A stretch of DNA of 36,481 nt, taken from CALLJL01 sp964627255. Its GTDB lineage: Bacteria; Acidobacteriota; Aminicenantia; Aminicenantales; CALLJL01. Positions 1 through 7,731 of this stretch are shown one piece after another. How positions within the stretch are numbered: position 1 is the first letter of the stretch; each line of letters begins with the position of its first letter. The position numbers and the translations under genes are program-made. The notes under the pieces were generated by a model. The model worked only from the letters and a program-made list of their open reading frames with translations. It made no database searches and was not told where the DNA came from. The stretch lies in the NCBI GenBank assembly GCA_964627255.1, contig CAZVIN010000120.1, forward strand, positions 1 through 36,481. The letters are read 5' to 3'.

Positions 1-79
1 TCGCAAAATACTTCATCCTGAGCTCTGGATAAAGCTTTGGAGACAATATCTCCGCATAAATAAGACTCTAAATCTCACC

Positions 80-214
80 TCATTGAAGGTGGAATATCGA
101 TGGATCCAAAATGCCATCACGTAACTTTGGGACAAAGCCAATAATTTTAACTCGAGGATCTTGGTAATCTCGACGAACTAAGGGATTTTTACCTTCTTTT
201 AACATTATTGGCAT
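80..214 (-). other. Unrecognised 44-codon reading frame, possible gene remnant
   Basis: A short leftward frame starts at ATG 214 and ends in TGA at 80. It reads as ordinary protein-like sequence rich in charged residues, with a run LVRRDYQDPRVKIIGFVPKL. The same frame stays open about 19 codons further upstream without a start or ribosome site. I do not recognise a family. It could be the 3' remnant of a decayed gene, a small protein, or chance; there is no Shine-Dalgarno sequence before the ATG, which argues against an intact gene. Confidence 0.2.
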
Positions 215-490
215 GGGGGCTTTAGCCCAACTGAAAAAGTTTAGGGAAGGCAAAAATATAAATTTTTCAAGCTAATACTTCTAGGACTTTTTCTTCCTTG
301 CAATTTTCTGGATATCAACGGGTTAAAAGCAATGCTCATCGCTGTCGGTAAAATTTTAGGATGAGTCTATTGGCCATAAGAGAAGTGGAGGCGCATCACG
401 GAAAGCCGGAAAGGATACCACTATAGATATATTACCTTCCTTTTGCGACTGAGTTATTACTCCTCAATCCTCTCCGCACCCAAACCTGGA

Positions 491-525
491 ATAAAAGGAG
501 GAGGCTGAATTTAACAGCCTCCTCC
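491..525 (-). terminator. Intrinsic terminator after the peroxiredoxin gene
   Basis: A perfect 11-bp inverted repeat (GGAGGAGGCTG at 497-507 and its complement at 515-525) surrounds a 7-nt loop. On the minus strand it is followed by a short U tract (TTTTAT from 496 down). It begins about 20 bases beyond the peroxiredoxin stop codon, as expected for the end of that transcript. Confidence 0.85.
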
Positions 526-545
526 ATAGCCCTGTTGGCCTTAAA

Positions 546-1193
546 TCAAACCTTTTTGTGGCAGAACCACCAGTCGAAGCACTCATACTGCTTCGGTCGT
601 TCCTTAGCATCTTTAATGTTGCTGGGTGGTGGAATAATAACTCGATTACCAATCAACTCGTTATTTGGCCAGTTGGCCGGCATAGCCACATTATGACTGT
701 CGGAAATCTGGAGGGCTTCAAGCACTCGAAGAATTTCAGCCATATTCCGACCAACTTCCGCTGGATAGTAAAGAATCAGACGGATAAAGCCTTCGGGGTC
801 AATGATTAATACCGCGCGGACTGTCTTCGTGCCGGCACCGGGATGAATCATCCCTAATTTAGCTGCCACTTTTCCCATATCATCGGCAATGATGGCAAAA
901 GGAATCTCAACTTTAAGCTCCTTCTCAATCCATTCCACCCATTTGATGTGGCTGAAAACCTGATCGATGGAAAGACCGAGAAGCTCAGCATTGAGCTTTT
1001 TGAAATTTTCGTAATTTTTGGCAAAGCAGACGAATTCTGTGGTGCAGACAGGAGTGAAATCAGCCGGATGACTGAAAAGAACCAGCCATTTACCCAGATA
1101 ATCCTTGGGCAAAACTTTTTTGCCATGAGTGGTCTGAACTTCCATTTCAGGCAGTTTGTCCCCGATTAAAAGCATGCTTTTTGTTTCTTCCAT
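546..1193 (-). CDS. Peroxiredoxin, Prx6/archaeal-type (AhpC/TSA family)
   Basis: This cytoplasmic thiol peroxidase reduces hydrogen peroxide and organic hydroperoxides. The peroxidatic cysteine is Cys50 in the motif PADFTPVCTTEF, and the Prx6-type C-terminal dimerisation domain follows, with PAEVGRNMAEILR at about residues 144-156. Two further cysteines close to the C-terminus (Cys205 and Cys211 in YECFDWWFC) match the arrangement known in archaeal enzymes such as that of Aeropyrum pernix, where they take part in disulphide cycling; the reductant here is unknown. The length of 215 aa is typical. The start is supported by AAAGGAGG six bases upstream. The gene lies downstream of a PerR-like regulator on the same strand, and a strong terminator follows it. 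The two could be cotranscribed, or the peroxiredoxin could have its own promoter in the 279-base gap. Confidence 0.93.
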   Translation of the reverse strand: MEETKSMLLIGDKLPEMEVQTTHGKKVLPKDYLGKWLVLFSHPADFTPVCTTEFVCFAKNYENFKKLNAELLGLSIDQVFSHIKWVEWIEKELKVEIPFAIIADDMGKVAAKLGMIHPGAGTKTVRAVLIIDPEGFIRLILYYPAEVGRNMAEILRVLEALQISDSHNVAMPANWPNNELIGNRVIIPPPSNIKDAKERPKQYECFDWWFCHKKV

Positions 1194-1410
1194 TTTTAAC
1201 CTCCTTTAAATTATTCTGAAAAAAATTTTTTGGCTAAACCGCCTTTTTGACCCTTATGTATTTTATTTATTAGCGGTCGATAGTTCTTTTCTCATATTAG
1301 ACCTGCACCCTTTCAGTTAGAAAATATGCCTCCCTTTTATCTTAACCACCAGCGGCCAATTGACCCGTTCAAATTTGCTCTGGCCAATTCCCTTCTTTAA
1401 CCTTTCCACG

Positions 1411-1426
1411 ACTATTAATTAATAGT
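1411..1426. repeat. 16-bp perfect palindrome between perR-like gene and peroxiredoxin
   Basis: ACTATTAATTAATAGT is its own reverse complement. It lies 47 bases after the perR-like stop codon and about 220 bases before the peroxiredoxin start, so it is placed where an operator for a separate peroxiredoxin promoter could be. It does not match the Per-box consensus half-sites well. A role is not shown. Confidence 0.4.
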
Positions 1427-1472
1427 TCTTGCCTTTTAATAATTAAGTAGTAAGCTTTCAAACCCTTGCCCC

Positions 1473-1922
1473 CTAATCAATTTCCTTCTTTTCAGTTACA
1501 CAGGAGGGACAGACTCCCTTAAGTTCAAGCTGCTTTTCTCTTATGACAAACCCATCCAGGCCGCCGAACTTTAAAGCTTCAACAGGGAAATCAAAAATTT
1601 TACCGCACCTAAGACACTTGAAGTGGCCATGCCAGAAAAGAGTGGCATCGTAGCGGGCTTCTTCCTTTTCAACGCTTACCAACTGAACAACCCCTTTCTC
1701 TAAAAAAAGCCGGAGAGTGTTATAAATCGTGGCCCGCGAAATAGCCGGAATTTCCTTGTAAAGATATTTTAAAATTTCTTCAGCCGTGGGATGGGTCTTT
1801 TCATTAATTAAATAGAAGAAAATTTTCAGGCGATAGAAAGAAGGTCTTATCTGGTGTTGAACCAAATATTCCTTAACCTGCTCTAAACTCCAGGTTTCTC
1901 TGACTATTTTATTGCCCGGCAT
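1473..1922 (-). CDS. perR: Fur-family transcriptional repressor, PerR-like
   Basis: This is a metal-dependent repressor with an N-terminal winged helix (about residues 13-85, recognition segment ISRATIYNTL) and a C-terminal dimerisation and metal domain. All five regulatory-metal ligands of Bacillus PerR have counterparts: His44 (in HPTAEEI), Asp92 (RYD), His98 and His100 (HGHF) and Asp111 (GKIFDF). An Asp at the last position is the usual mark of a peroxide sensor, where Fur has Glu. Two CxxC pairs (Cys103/106 and Cys138/141) form the structural zinc site. In PerR proteins peroxide oxidises the His ligands and releases DNA. Linkage to a peroxiredoxin and two Per-box-like sites in its own promoter support the peroxide role. 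The ribosome site is weak. PerR is more likely than Fur or Zur, but this is not proven. Confidence 0.88.
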   Translation of the reverse strand: MPGNKIVRETWSLEQVKEYLVQHQIRPSFYRLKIFFYLINEKTHPTAEEILKYLYKEIPAISRATIYNTLRLFLEKGVVQLVSVEKEEARYDATLFWHGHFKCLRCGKIFDFPVEALKFGGLDGFVIREKQLELKGVCPSCVTEKKEID

Positions 1923-2682
1923 TTTTTAAAATCTTTTCCCAATACTCCGATTAAAATTTATTTTTCGGCCTAAAATCATCTCCTCTTCTAAAAGTCGTAA
2001 CTCAAACAACTTAAAATCAATACAAAATTATAATCAATCTAATTTTAGACTAATTATAATCATATGTCAAGTATTTTTTAGCCATCTCCCCCCTCCAGAT
2101 CTATTATTTTGTCGGAAGCACTATTTAAAATCAATCTCATTTCTCTCGCCCCTCAGAGAGCTAAAATAAGCCTGATGGCTATCTTATTCCAACCTCGCTG
2201 GGCTGGGTAAGATTCCTGAGTGACGCCTTAGACTCCTGCCGTTAGGGCTGAGCCTTGATATCTGGAATCTCTTTTCTAAGAGAATCTTTATTCTCCATCC
2301 CCAATATAATCTGCGTCCAGCGCTTAAGCCATCAACGAGAAAGGCGTCTTACTATCAAAATTTCACACTAAGAGTCTCGCTGATGTATTGTGCCCATACA
2401 TCGCCTTGCTTTCTTTCCTAAATTGGTTTAAAATTCTTTTTCACGCAGCCTCAGCTCTTTCAGTGATAGACGAGAAGAATTGCTTATATTCATGTCCTGG
2501 CTTAAAGCCCTCGCAACCGCCGCTGCCGAGAAGAACTGATGCCCAAGATTGATAATTTTATTGGTACTCCGTCGATAAATCCAAAAACTAACCAGCTCTG
2601 CTACGCGGAATCTTATCCTGGCTGCTGTTCAAGGCTCTTTTTCTTCTCCGAAAAAGTTCGCCCGCGCTTCTGTTAAAAAATC
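1923..2682. other. 760-base spacer without a recognised gene
   Basis: The first 150 bases are the leader and promoter of the perR-like gene, described separately. From about 2080 to 2680 I find no coding sequence, no tRNA fold and no strong repeat. Only short hairpins are visible, such as AGCC-TGAT-GGCT near 2168. The promoter of the following gene should be in its right part, but I cannot pick out convincing boxes. Confidence 0.5.
2028..2070 (-). promoter_or_regulatory. Promoter and two Per-box-like operators of the perR-like gene
   Basis: On the minus strand a perfect -35 TTGACA (2070-2065) and a -10 TAAAAT (2047-2042) are separated by 17 bases. Two sites resemble the 15-bp Per box TTATAATnATTATAA. 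One is at 2028-2042 and one at 2045-2059; each matches 12 of 14 defined positions, with one half-site perfect in each. One site fills the spacer between -35 and -10, and the other covers the -10 edge and the probable start point. Their centres are 17 bp apart. This layout is what an autorepressed PerR promoter would look like. Confidence 0.7.
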
Positions 2683-4170
2683 ATGAGCGAGAAAAATCCT
2701 CAGCGTCACCGTTTGCTTTGGTCAACGATTCTTCTGGCTTTATGCACTTTTTCCAGTTTTTATCTTAAGCAAGCGGTGGCCGCTCCTTTTCTTCAGCCTC
2801 AAAAGAAAGAACCCTTAAGCGAGGCTTCAAAGCAGTGGTTAGAAGAAGTGGTGCCATATATTATTACCCAAGCGGAAAAAGAACTTTTTCTCAGCCTGCC
2901 CAACGAGGCGGAAAGAGGCAAATTCATCGAAAACTTCTGGAAAAAGAGGGACCCTAAGCCCGAAACACCAGAAAACGAATTTAAGATTGCCTATTATCGT
3001 CGAATAGCCTTTGCCAATAAATTCTTTGGGGTGTCCTCAATTCCAGGCTGGAAGACTGACCGCGGCCGGGTCTTTATTCTCCTCGGTCCGCCCAACGAAA
3101 TCCAAAATGATTATCTCTCCAGCCGAGAATCCATCTCCCAACTTGGAGCAGTAAAACAAACCTGGACTTACTGGAATCTTCCCAACCCTAACCTTCCTTA
3201 TAGCTTCGAGTTTACCTTCGTTGACCGCTATGGGACTGGAAATTATGAGCTCGAGACAAGCTTCGAACATAGAGACAACGCCTCCTTTCCTGTGGACCTT
3301 AAGGGAGTTCATCAATATTTCAACCAGATGGAAATTCTGGCCGAGGCGATGCGCAACCCCTGGGAAAAAACGGAGAAACTTCGCGGCCTCATCACCACTC
3401 AGGTTAACTATGATTTGGTCCCCTTCTCCTGCGATGTTTTCTGCCGAAAAGGCTCAGCAGAAAAAACCCAAGCAATCCTCTATCTTACTATTCCCGTCCC
3501 CTCGCTTGAACCAAAGTCAATTGAGGGGAAAACTAATTACTCCCTAACTTTAATGCTAAGCCTAAGCAATGAACTAGGCCAGAGCCTCATGGAAAAAACT
3601 CAGGAGGTCAGTTTCCAGCGAGACCTGGCGAAGGACCGCTCTCCCGAAGCCCCAAAATATTTTCTTCCTCTATCCCTTCCTCTGGCACCCGGCAATTATG
3701 GCTTGCACCTTCTCCTGCTGGATAACTTTTCCGGGAAAATCGGAACCCTACATAAACAAGTCCTAATCCCTAATTTTAGCTCGAGCGAACTAACCATAAG
3801 CGATATTTTTTTGACTTCGGAAGTTACTAAACTCCAGGAAAATCGTCAGGCTTTTTCGTCTCTGAGCCGGGAGTTTAAAAGTGAGGAGGAAATGCACCTA
3901 GAGTTTGAGGTTTATAATGTCACTCTGGATTCAACCACTAAAAAAGGCCGATTAGCTGTTAAACTATTTTTTTATCGAGGAAATGACCTCATTGCCAATC
4001 CGCCACCCCTGGAACAAGAAATTGAGGCCACAAACGATTGTCTCGTTCAGACTTCGCTGCGGCTGCGGTCCTTCCCCTCAGGAGAATATCGCTTGCGAAT
4101 TGAGGTAACTGACGAGGTGGCCTCGCTTTCCTGTTGGCGGGAAACCTCCTTCAGGATAATTCAGCCATGA
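2683..4170 (+). CDS. Secreted GWxTD-domain protein
   Basis: A 495-aa exported protein. A basic N-terminus and hydrophobic segment (about residues 11-34, ending AVAAP) form a signal peptide. The defining motif GWKTD is at 122-126, followed by GRVFILLGPPNEI. GWxTD-domain proteins are frequent in Acidobacteriota and relatives; their biochemical role is unknown. The N-terminal part before the motif (about residues 45-120) is helical and charged, with many W and F residues, as in the family. The C-terminal half (about 225-490) looks like beta-sandwich sequence and ends in a domain that resembles an extracellular adhesion fold. No Shine-Dalgarno sequence precedes the ATG, so the start rests on the signal peptide alone. 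A TPR protein follows 134 bases downstream on the same strand, possibly in the same transcript. Confidence 0.82.
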   Translation: MSEKNPQRHRLLWSTILLALCTFSSFYLKQAVAAPFLQPQKKEPLSEASKQWLEEVVPYIITQAEKELFLSLPNEAERGKFIENFWKKRDPKPETPENEFKIAYYRRIAFANKFFGVSSIPGWKTDRGRVFILLGPPNEIQNDYLSSRESISQLGAVKQTWTYWNLPNPNLPYSFEFTFVDRYGTGNYELETSFEHRDNASFPVDLKGVHQYFNQMEILAEAMRNPWEKTEKLRGLITTQVNYDLVPFSCDVFCRKGSAEKTQAILYLTIPVPSLEPKSIEGKTNYSLTLMLSLSNELGQSLMEKTQEVSFQRDLAKDRSPEAPKYFLPLSLPLAPGNYGLHLLLLDNFSGKIGTLHKQVLIPNFSSSELTISDIFLTSEVTKLQENRQAFSSLSREFKSEEEMHLEFEVYNVTLDSTTKKGRLAVKLFFYRGNDLIANPPPLEQEIEATNDCLVQTSLRLRSFPSGEYRLRIEVTDEVASLSCWRETSFRIIQP

Positions 4171-4304
4171 TTCGTGAGGTTCATTTATTTAAAAGATACT
4201 CCTTCAACTTGATTAGGAGAGAGCGAAGTAGCTTTCAATTCCGACTCATTTCGATGAATTACCTAAACGAAAAATAGGCTACAACCGAACTCAAGGAGAA
4301 TTAA

Positions 4305-5252
4305 ATGAAAGCATTTAACGGGCAAAGGCGTTGGTTAAGGTTAAGTCTCTTTGTTTTCTGCTCGCTCTTTTTTGTTTCCTCTCTTTTCAGCCAGGAATCA
4401 ATAATCAAAGGCCGAGTCACAGATAAGCGGAACAACCCCCTGGACAATGTTCAGATCACTCTGCTTGATGTATCTCGAGGCACAAAATTTACTCTAAAAA
4501 CAAAAAAAGATGGCAGTTTTTTCAAAGTGGGAATCCCTCCGGCCTCCTACAAGGTCAATTTAACCCTCGAAGGCTACTATCCCTTCGAATCCCAGTTGCG
4601 AGTGGACATAGGCCAGGAGCAAGTGCTTAATTTCACCTTAGAAAAGATTCCACCCAAGATTGGCGACGACCCTGACTTCAAAGAGGGAATGAAATACTTC
4701 GAAGCGGGCGATTTGGAAGCGGCAATAAATTCATTTAGGAAAGCCGTGGAGAAAATACCCGAAAGCATTGAAGCCAATTATAACCTGGCCATCTGCTATT
4801 TGCGATTAGAAAAGGTCGAAGAAGCCATAAACCAACTGGAAAAGATTCTCGGCCTAAGAAAGGATATTCCCGAATTGTATCTGGCTTTAGGAGAAGCTTA
4901 TTTCAAAAGAGGGGAAAACGAAAAGGCCGTCATGAGCTTTAAACAAGCTTTAGAACTTCAGCCTGATAATTACCGTATCTTCTATGACCTGGGGATTATC
5001 TACTATAAGAATGACCAGTTGACCGAGGCCATTGCTTCCTTTGAAAAGGCTATCGCCCTAAACCCCCAATTTTCTTCAGCTTATTATCAAGAGGGCTTGG
5101 CCTTCATCAAGCAAGGCGATTATCCCCGCGCCATCGAGGCCTTAGAAAAATTCTTGCAGCTGGAACCCGAGGCAAGAGAAGCTCCTCAGGTGAAGCTAAT
5201 TCTGGAAGAACTGAAGAAAAAGGATTCTTTTCTCTTTTTTAGGCCTACCTGA
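4305..5252 (+). CDS. Secreted carboxypeptidase-regulatory-like domain plus TPR protein
   Basis: A signal peptide (residues 1-30, cleavage after SLFSQ likely) is followed by a carboxypeptidase-regulatory-like beta domain (about 32-112, IIKGRVTDKRNNPLDNVQIT). Five consecutive TPR units then follow at about 122-155, 156-189, 190-222, 223-256 and 257-290, with the usual small residues at positions 8, 20 and 27 and frequent proline at 32. It is probably periplasmic or outer-membrane associated and mediates protein-protein contacts; no enzyme motif is present. AAGGAG lies seven bases before the ATG, giving a secure start. It follows the GWxTD gene and shares its direction. The specific partner is unknown. 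Confidence 0.85.
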   Translation: MKAFNGQRRWLRLSLFVFCSLFFVSSLFSQESIIKGRVTDKRNNPLDNVQITLLDVSRGTKFTLKTKKDGSFFKVGIPPASYKVNLTLEGYYPFESQLRVDIGQEQVLNFTLEKIPPKIGDDPDFKEGMKYFEAGDLEAAINSFRKAVEKIPESIEANYNLAICYLRLEKVEEAINQLEKILGLRKDIPELYLALGEAYFKRGENEKAVMSFKQALELQPDNYRIFYDLGIIYYKNDQLTEAIASFEKAIALNPQFSSAYYQEGLAFIKQGDYPRAIEALEKFLQLEPEAREAPQVKLILEELKKKDSFLFFRPT

Positions 5253-5545
5253 AGCATAAGCCCAGGATAACAGCGGCGGCTTTAGTAAGGTTTAGTCTTC
5301 CCGATTTGGCCTCCGATGGGCACCAAGGATTTCTCGGCCTGACCTGAGCAAAGGCAAAAGCCAACAGAGAGGGAAGGATTCCCGGTCATTTCTATGATAA
5401 GAGAGGTGCCTTCTGTCCACATCTTGAAAAGCGAAGAGGAGACGGCCAGAAAAACCTTAAACGAAGCGGGGCGCTTCTGAATGCTTCATTACCTACGCCT
5501 TAGGAAATAAAAGAGAGCCAGAAAAAATAATCCTCGGAAAATAGT

Positions 5546-7576
5546 TTATTTCAGATACTTGTTAAACCAGGCCAAGGCCCGCTGATAATAATCCATCACA
5601 TGCTCGGGCTGCCTCAACCCATGCCCCTCGTTAGGATAAATAGCCAGGACAGTGGGGACACCAAGCTTTCTTAGGGCAACAAACATTTGCTCGGCCTCGC
5701 CCAGGTTGACGCAAAAGTCCCAGGCGCCATGGATAAAGAGCGTCGGCGTTTGACAGTTAGTCACATATTTTAAAGGTGACATAGACCAGGCCTTTTCGTA
5801 ATTCTCAAAGGGCATGAAGCCACCATCGCTTTCGAACCAATCAGGGTTGGCATCAGCCCAATCGCTAATCAAGTTACTGATACTAGCCACGCTCACCGCC
5901 GCTTTAAAACGGTTGGTGTGCGTGATAACCCAGTTAGTCATATAGCCACCGTAGCTTCCTCCTGTAACGCCCAACCTCTTGGAGTCAATAAAATCATGAT
6001 TTTTCAGGACATAATCAACGCAAGCCATGATGTCCTGGTAATCGCCACCGCCAAGGTCACCCACACAACCGTCCGAAAATTTTTGGCCATAACCAGAGCT
6101 TCCCCTCGGATTGGTAAACATCACCGCATAGCCGTTGGCGGCCAGATACTGAAAGAAGGGTGAAAGGCTATATCCATATTGGGCGTGGGGCCCACCGTGG
6201 ATACTCAGAATGAGCGGGTATCTTTTCCCTTTTTTAAAACCGTACGGCTTCATCAACCAACCCTCTATTTCCCAGTCATCAAAACTCTTGGCGAGAAATC
6301 TCTCTGGCTCAATCATTTCTATTGTCTCGACTATTTCTTGATTGAACTGGGTTAGTTTCTTTTTTACCTGAGTTCTAACGTTTAAATGGTATATTTCTGC
6401 CGGATGAGTAAAGTCCTGGTAGACGTAATAGATATCCCCGTCCGGCGCGACAGCGTAACTACCGACTTGACCATATTCTTCGACCAAGGGAATGACCTTC
6501 CCGCCTTGTCTGGGAGCAGCATAAAGACATACCCGTCCTTTATTCTGGGCAGTAAAATAAACCTGCCGGCTATCCTTGGACCAGCGAATAGCCTGACTCC
6601 ATTGGTCAAGCGGCTCAGTCAAGTTAATCGGTTGGCCGCCTTTAGCCGGGATAACATAAACCTTGGGAAATTCAGCATCGCTCTCTTTGCTCCTTTTGTC
6701 TCTGACCCTTCCCAGGTAGGCTATTTCCTGCCCATCTAAGGACCAGACTGGCATATACTCGGGTCCGATGGTTTTAGTCAATTGAATCAGTTTTTTCCCA
6801 TCCAGAGAAAGGAGACAAATGTCATTATTATGGTTAAATTCATCTTTTCCTGTTCGATTGGAGACACAAGCGACCCACTTGCCATCCGGGGACCAGGAAA
6901 GAGAATGATAATCGTAATCCCCAAAACTCACCTGCTCTGGTTTACCTCCCTCGGCCGGGATTATGTAAACATAGGTCCGGCGCATATCAGAATAATAATA
7001 AAAGGCTTTATAGCCAATACGTTCTACCACCATAACCTTATTGCCAGTTGGTGGATTAAGAGGCGACGGCGCATGGTCGTAATACCTGGGACCAGCCGCA
7101 TTATAAGCCAGTTTCTTTCCGTCAGGTGACCAGCAAAGCTCATTTCCCCTCATGCCGATGTAAGCGTTCGACCTTTCCAAGTTAATCAGCTTCTTCTTAT
7201 CTTGTCCATCTCGATTCATTACCCAGAGACTGAGCTCCCCCTTCTCCGAGGTAAAAAAAGCAATTTTTGTCCCGTCTGGCGACCAGCGGGGACTATCAAT
7301 CGAGCCTTCAATTTTCAGCCTGGATTTAAACTCACCTTTATCCAGGTAATAGGACCAGAGTGTGGCTACGCTTCTTGCCGAAAAGAGGTCGGTTTCAGAA
7401 GTAATAAAAATAAGTTCCTGGCCATCAGGAGAGCACTCGAGCTCGCTGATTCTTTTTATTTTGAAATTATCCTCCAGCTGCCAGGGCCTTTTCGCCGGAA
7501 ATGCCTCGGCAGTAACTATCAAGACGCAAACAGAAATAAGAATTGTCCGAGCCAAACTTTCTTTTTTTACGCGCAT
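5546..7576 (-). CDS. Secreted S9-family prolyl oligopeptidase-like peptidase
   Basis: A 676-aa serine peptidase. The N-terminus is a signal peptide (MRVKKESLARTILISVCVLI). The N-terminal half is a WD40-like (PD40) propeller with repeated SPDG motifs, which in this family restricts access to short peptides. The C-terminal alpha/beta-hydrolase has the nucleophile Ser541 in GGSYGGY, Asp620 in HGAWDF and His652 in NEGHG (numbered from the chosen start). It should cleave oligopeptides, as acylaminoacyl-peptidases and DPP-type enzymes do; the exact specificity is open. An upstream in-frame ATG at 7621 is possible, but GGAG seven bases before 7576 and the signal peptide favour the inner start. It is divergent from an Xaa-Pro peptidase gene, which suggests a joint role in peptide use. 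Confidence 0.92.
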   Translation of the reverse strand: MRVKKESLARTILISVCVLIVTAEAFPAKRPWQLEDNFKIKRISELECSPDGQELIFITSETDLFSARSVATLWSYYLDKGEFKSRLKIEGSIDSPRWSPDGTKIAFFTSEKGELSLWVMNRDGQDKKKLINLERSNAYIGMRGNELCWSPDGKKLAYNAAGPRYYDHAPSPLNPPTGNKVMVVERIGYKAFYYYSDMRRTYVYIIPAEGGKPEQVSFGDYDYHSLSWSPDGKWVACVSNRTGKDEFNHNNDICLLSLDGKKLIQLTKTIGPEYMPVWSLDGQEIAYLGRVRDKRSKESDAEFPKVYVIPAKGGQPINLTEPLDQWSQAIRWSKDSRQVYFTAQNKGRVCLYAAPRQGGKVIPLVEEYGQVGSYAVAPDGDIYYVYQDFTHPAEIYHLNVRTQVKKKLTQFNQEIVETIEMIEPERFLAKSFDDWEIEGWLMKPYGFKKGKRYPLILSIHGGPHAQYGYSLSPFFQYLAANGYAVMFTNPRGSSGYGQKFSDGCVGDLGGGDYQDIMACVDYVLKNHDFIDSKRLGVTGGSYGGYMTNWVITHTNRFKAAVSVASISNLISDWADANPDWFESDGGFMPFENYEKAWSMSPLKYVTNCQTPTLFIHGAWDFCVNLGEAEQMFVALRKLGVPTVLAIYPNEGHGLRQPEHVMDYYQRALAWFNKYLK

Positions 7577-7652
7577 GATTGACTCCAGGGGAAATCTATT
7601 TGGCCCAATGGCCATTGTCAATAACTAATTTTTTCTGGAAAAAATTATTAAT

Positions 7653-7681
7653 TCAAGATAAAAATCAAGATGATTCAAGAT
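7653..7681. repeat. Three TCAAGAT direct repeats between the divergent peptidase genes
   Basis: TCAAGAT occurs at 7653-7659, 7665-7671 and 7675-7681, with start-to-start spacing of 12 and 10 bases, close to one DNA turn. Two copies extend to ATTCAAGAT. They lie in the 155-base region between the S9 peptidase (leftward) and the Xaa-Pro peptidase (rightward), about 50 bases upstream of the latter's start. A binding site for a regulator is plausible but unproven. Confidence 0.35.
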
Positions 7682-7731
7682 GCTATTAAACTTTTTTAAG
7701 CCAACCTAATCTGGCTAAAAGGAGGTTCGAT

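Larger units (their letters stand above)
1..545. other. Gene-poor left edge
   Basis: No convincing gene is seen across this stretch. The only points of interest are a short leftward reading frame at 80-214 and the terminator at 491-525 that closes the peroxiredoxin transcript; both are listed separately. The segment from about 240 to 480 contains frequent stops in all frames and no tRNA-like or strongly folded element that I can make out. It may be decayed coding sequence, but I cannot name a parent gene. Confidence 0.5.

Noticed and set aside
5463..5477. GAAGC-GGGGC-GCTTC hairpin between the TPR and S9 peptidase genes as a terminator
   Set aside because: The stem is only 5 bp and no U run follows on either strand.
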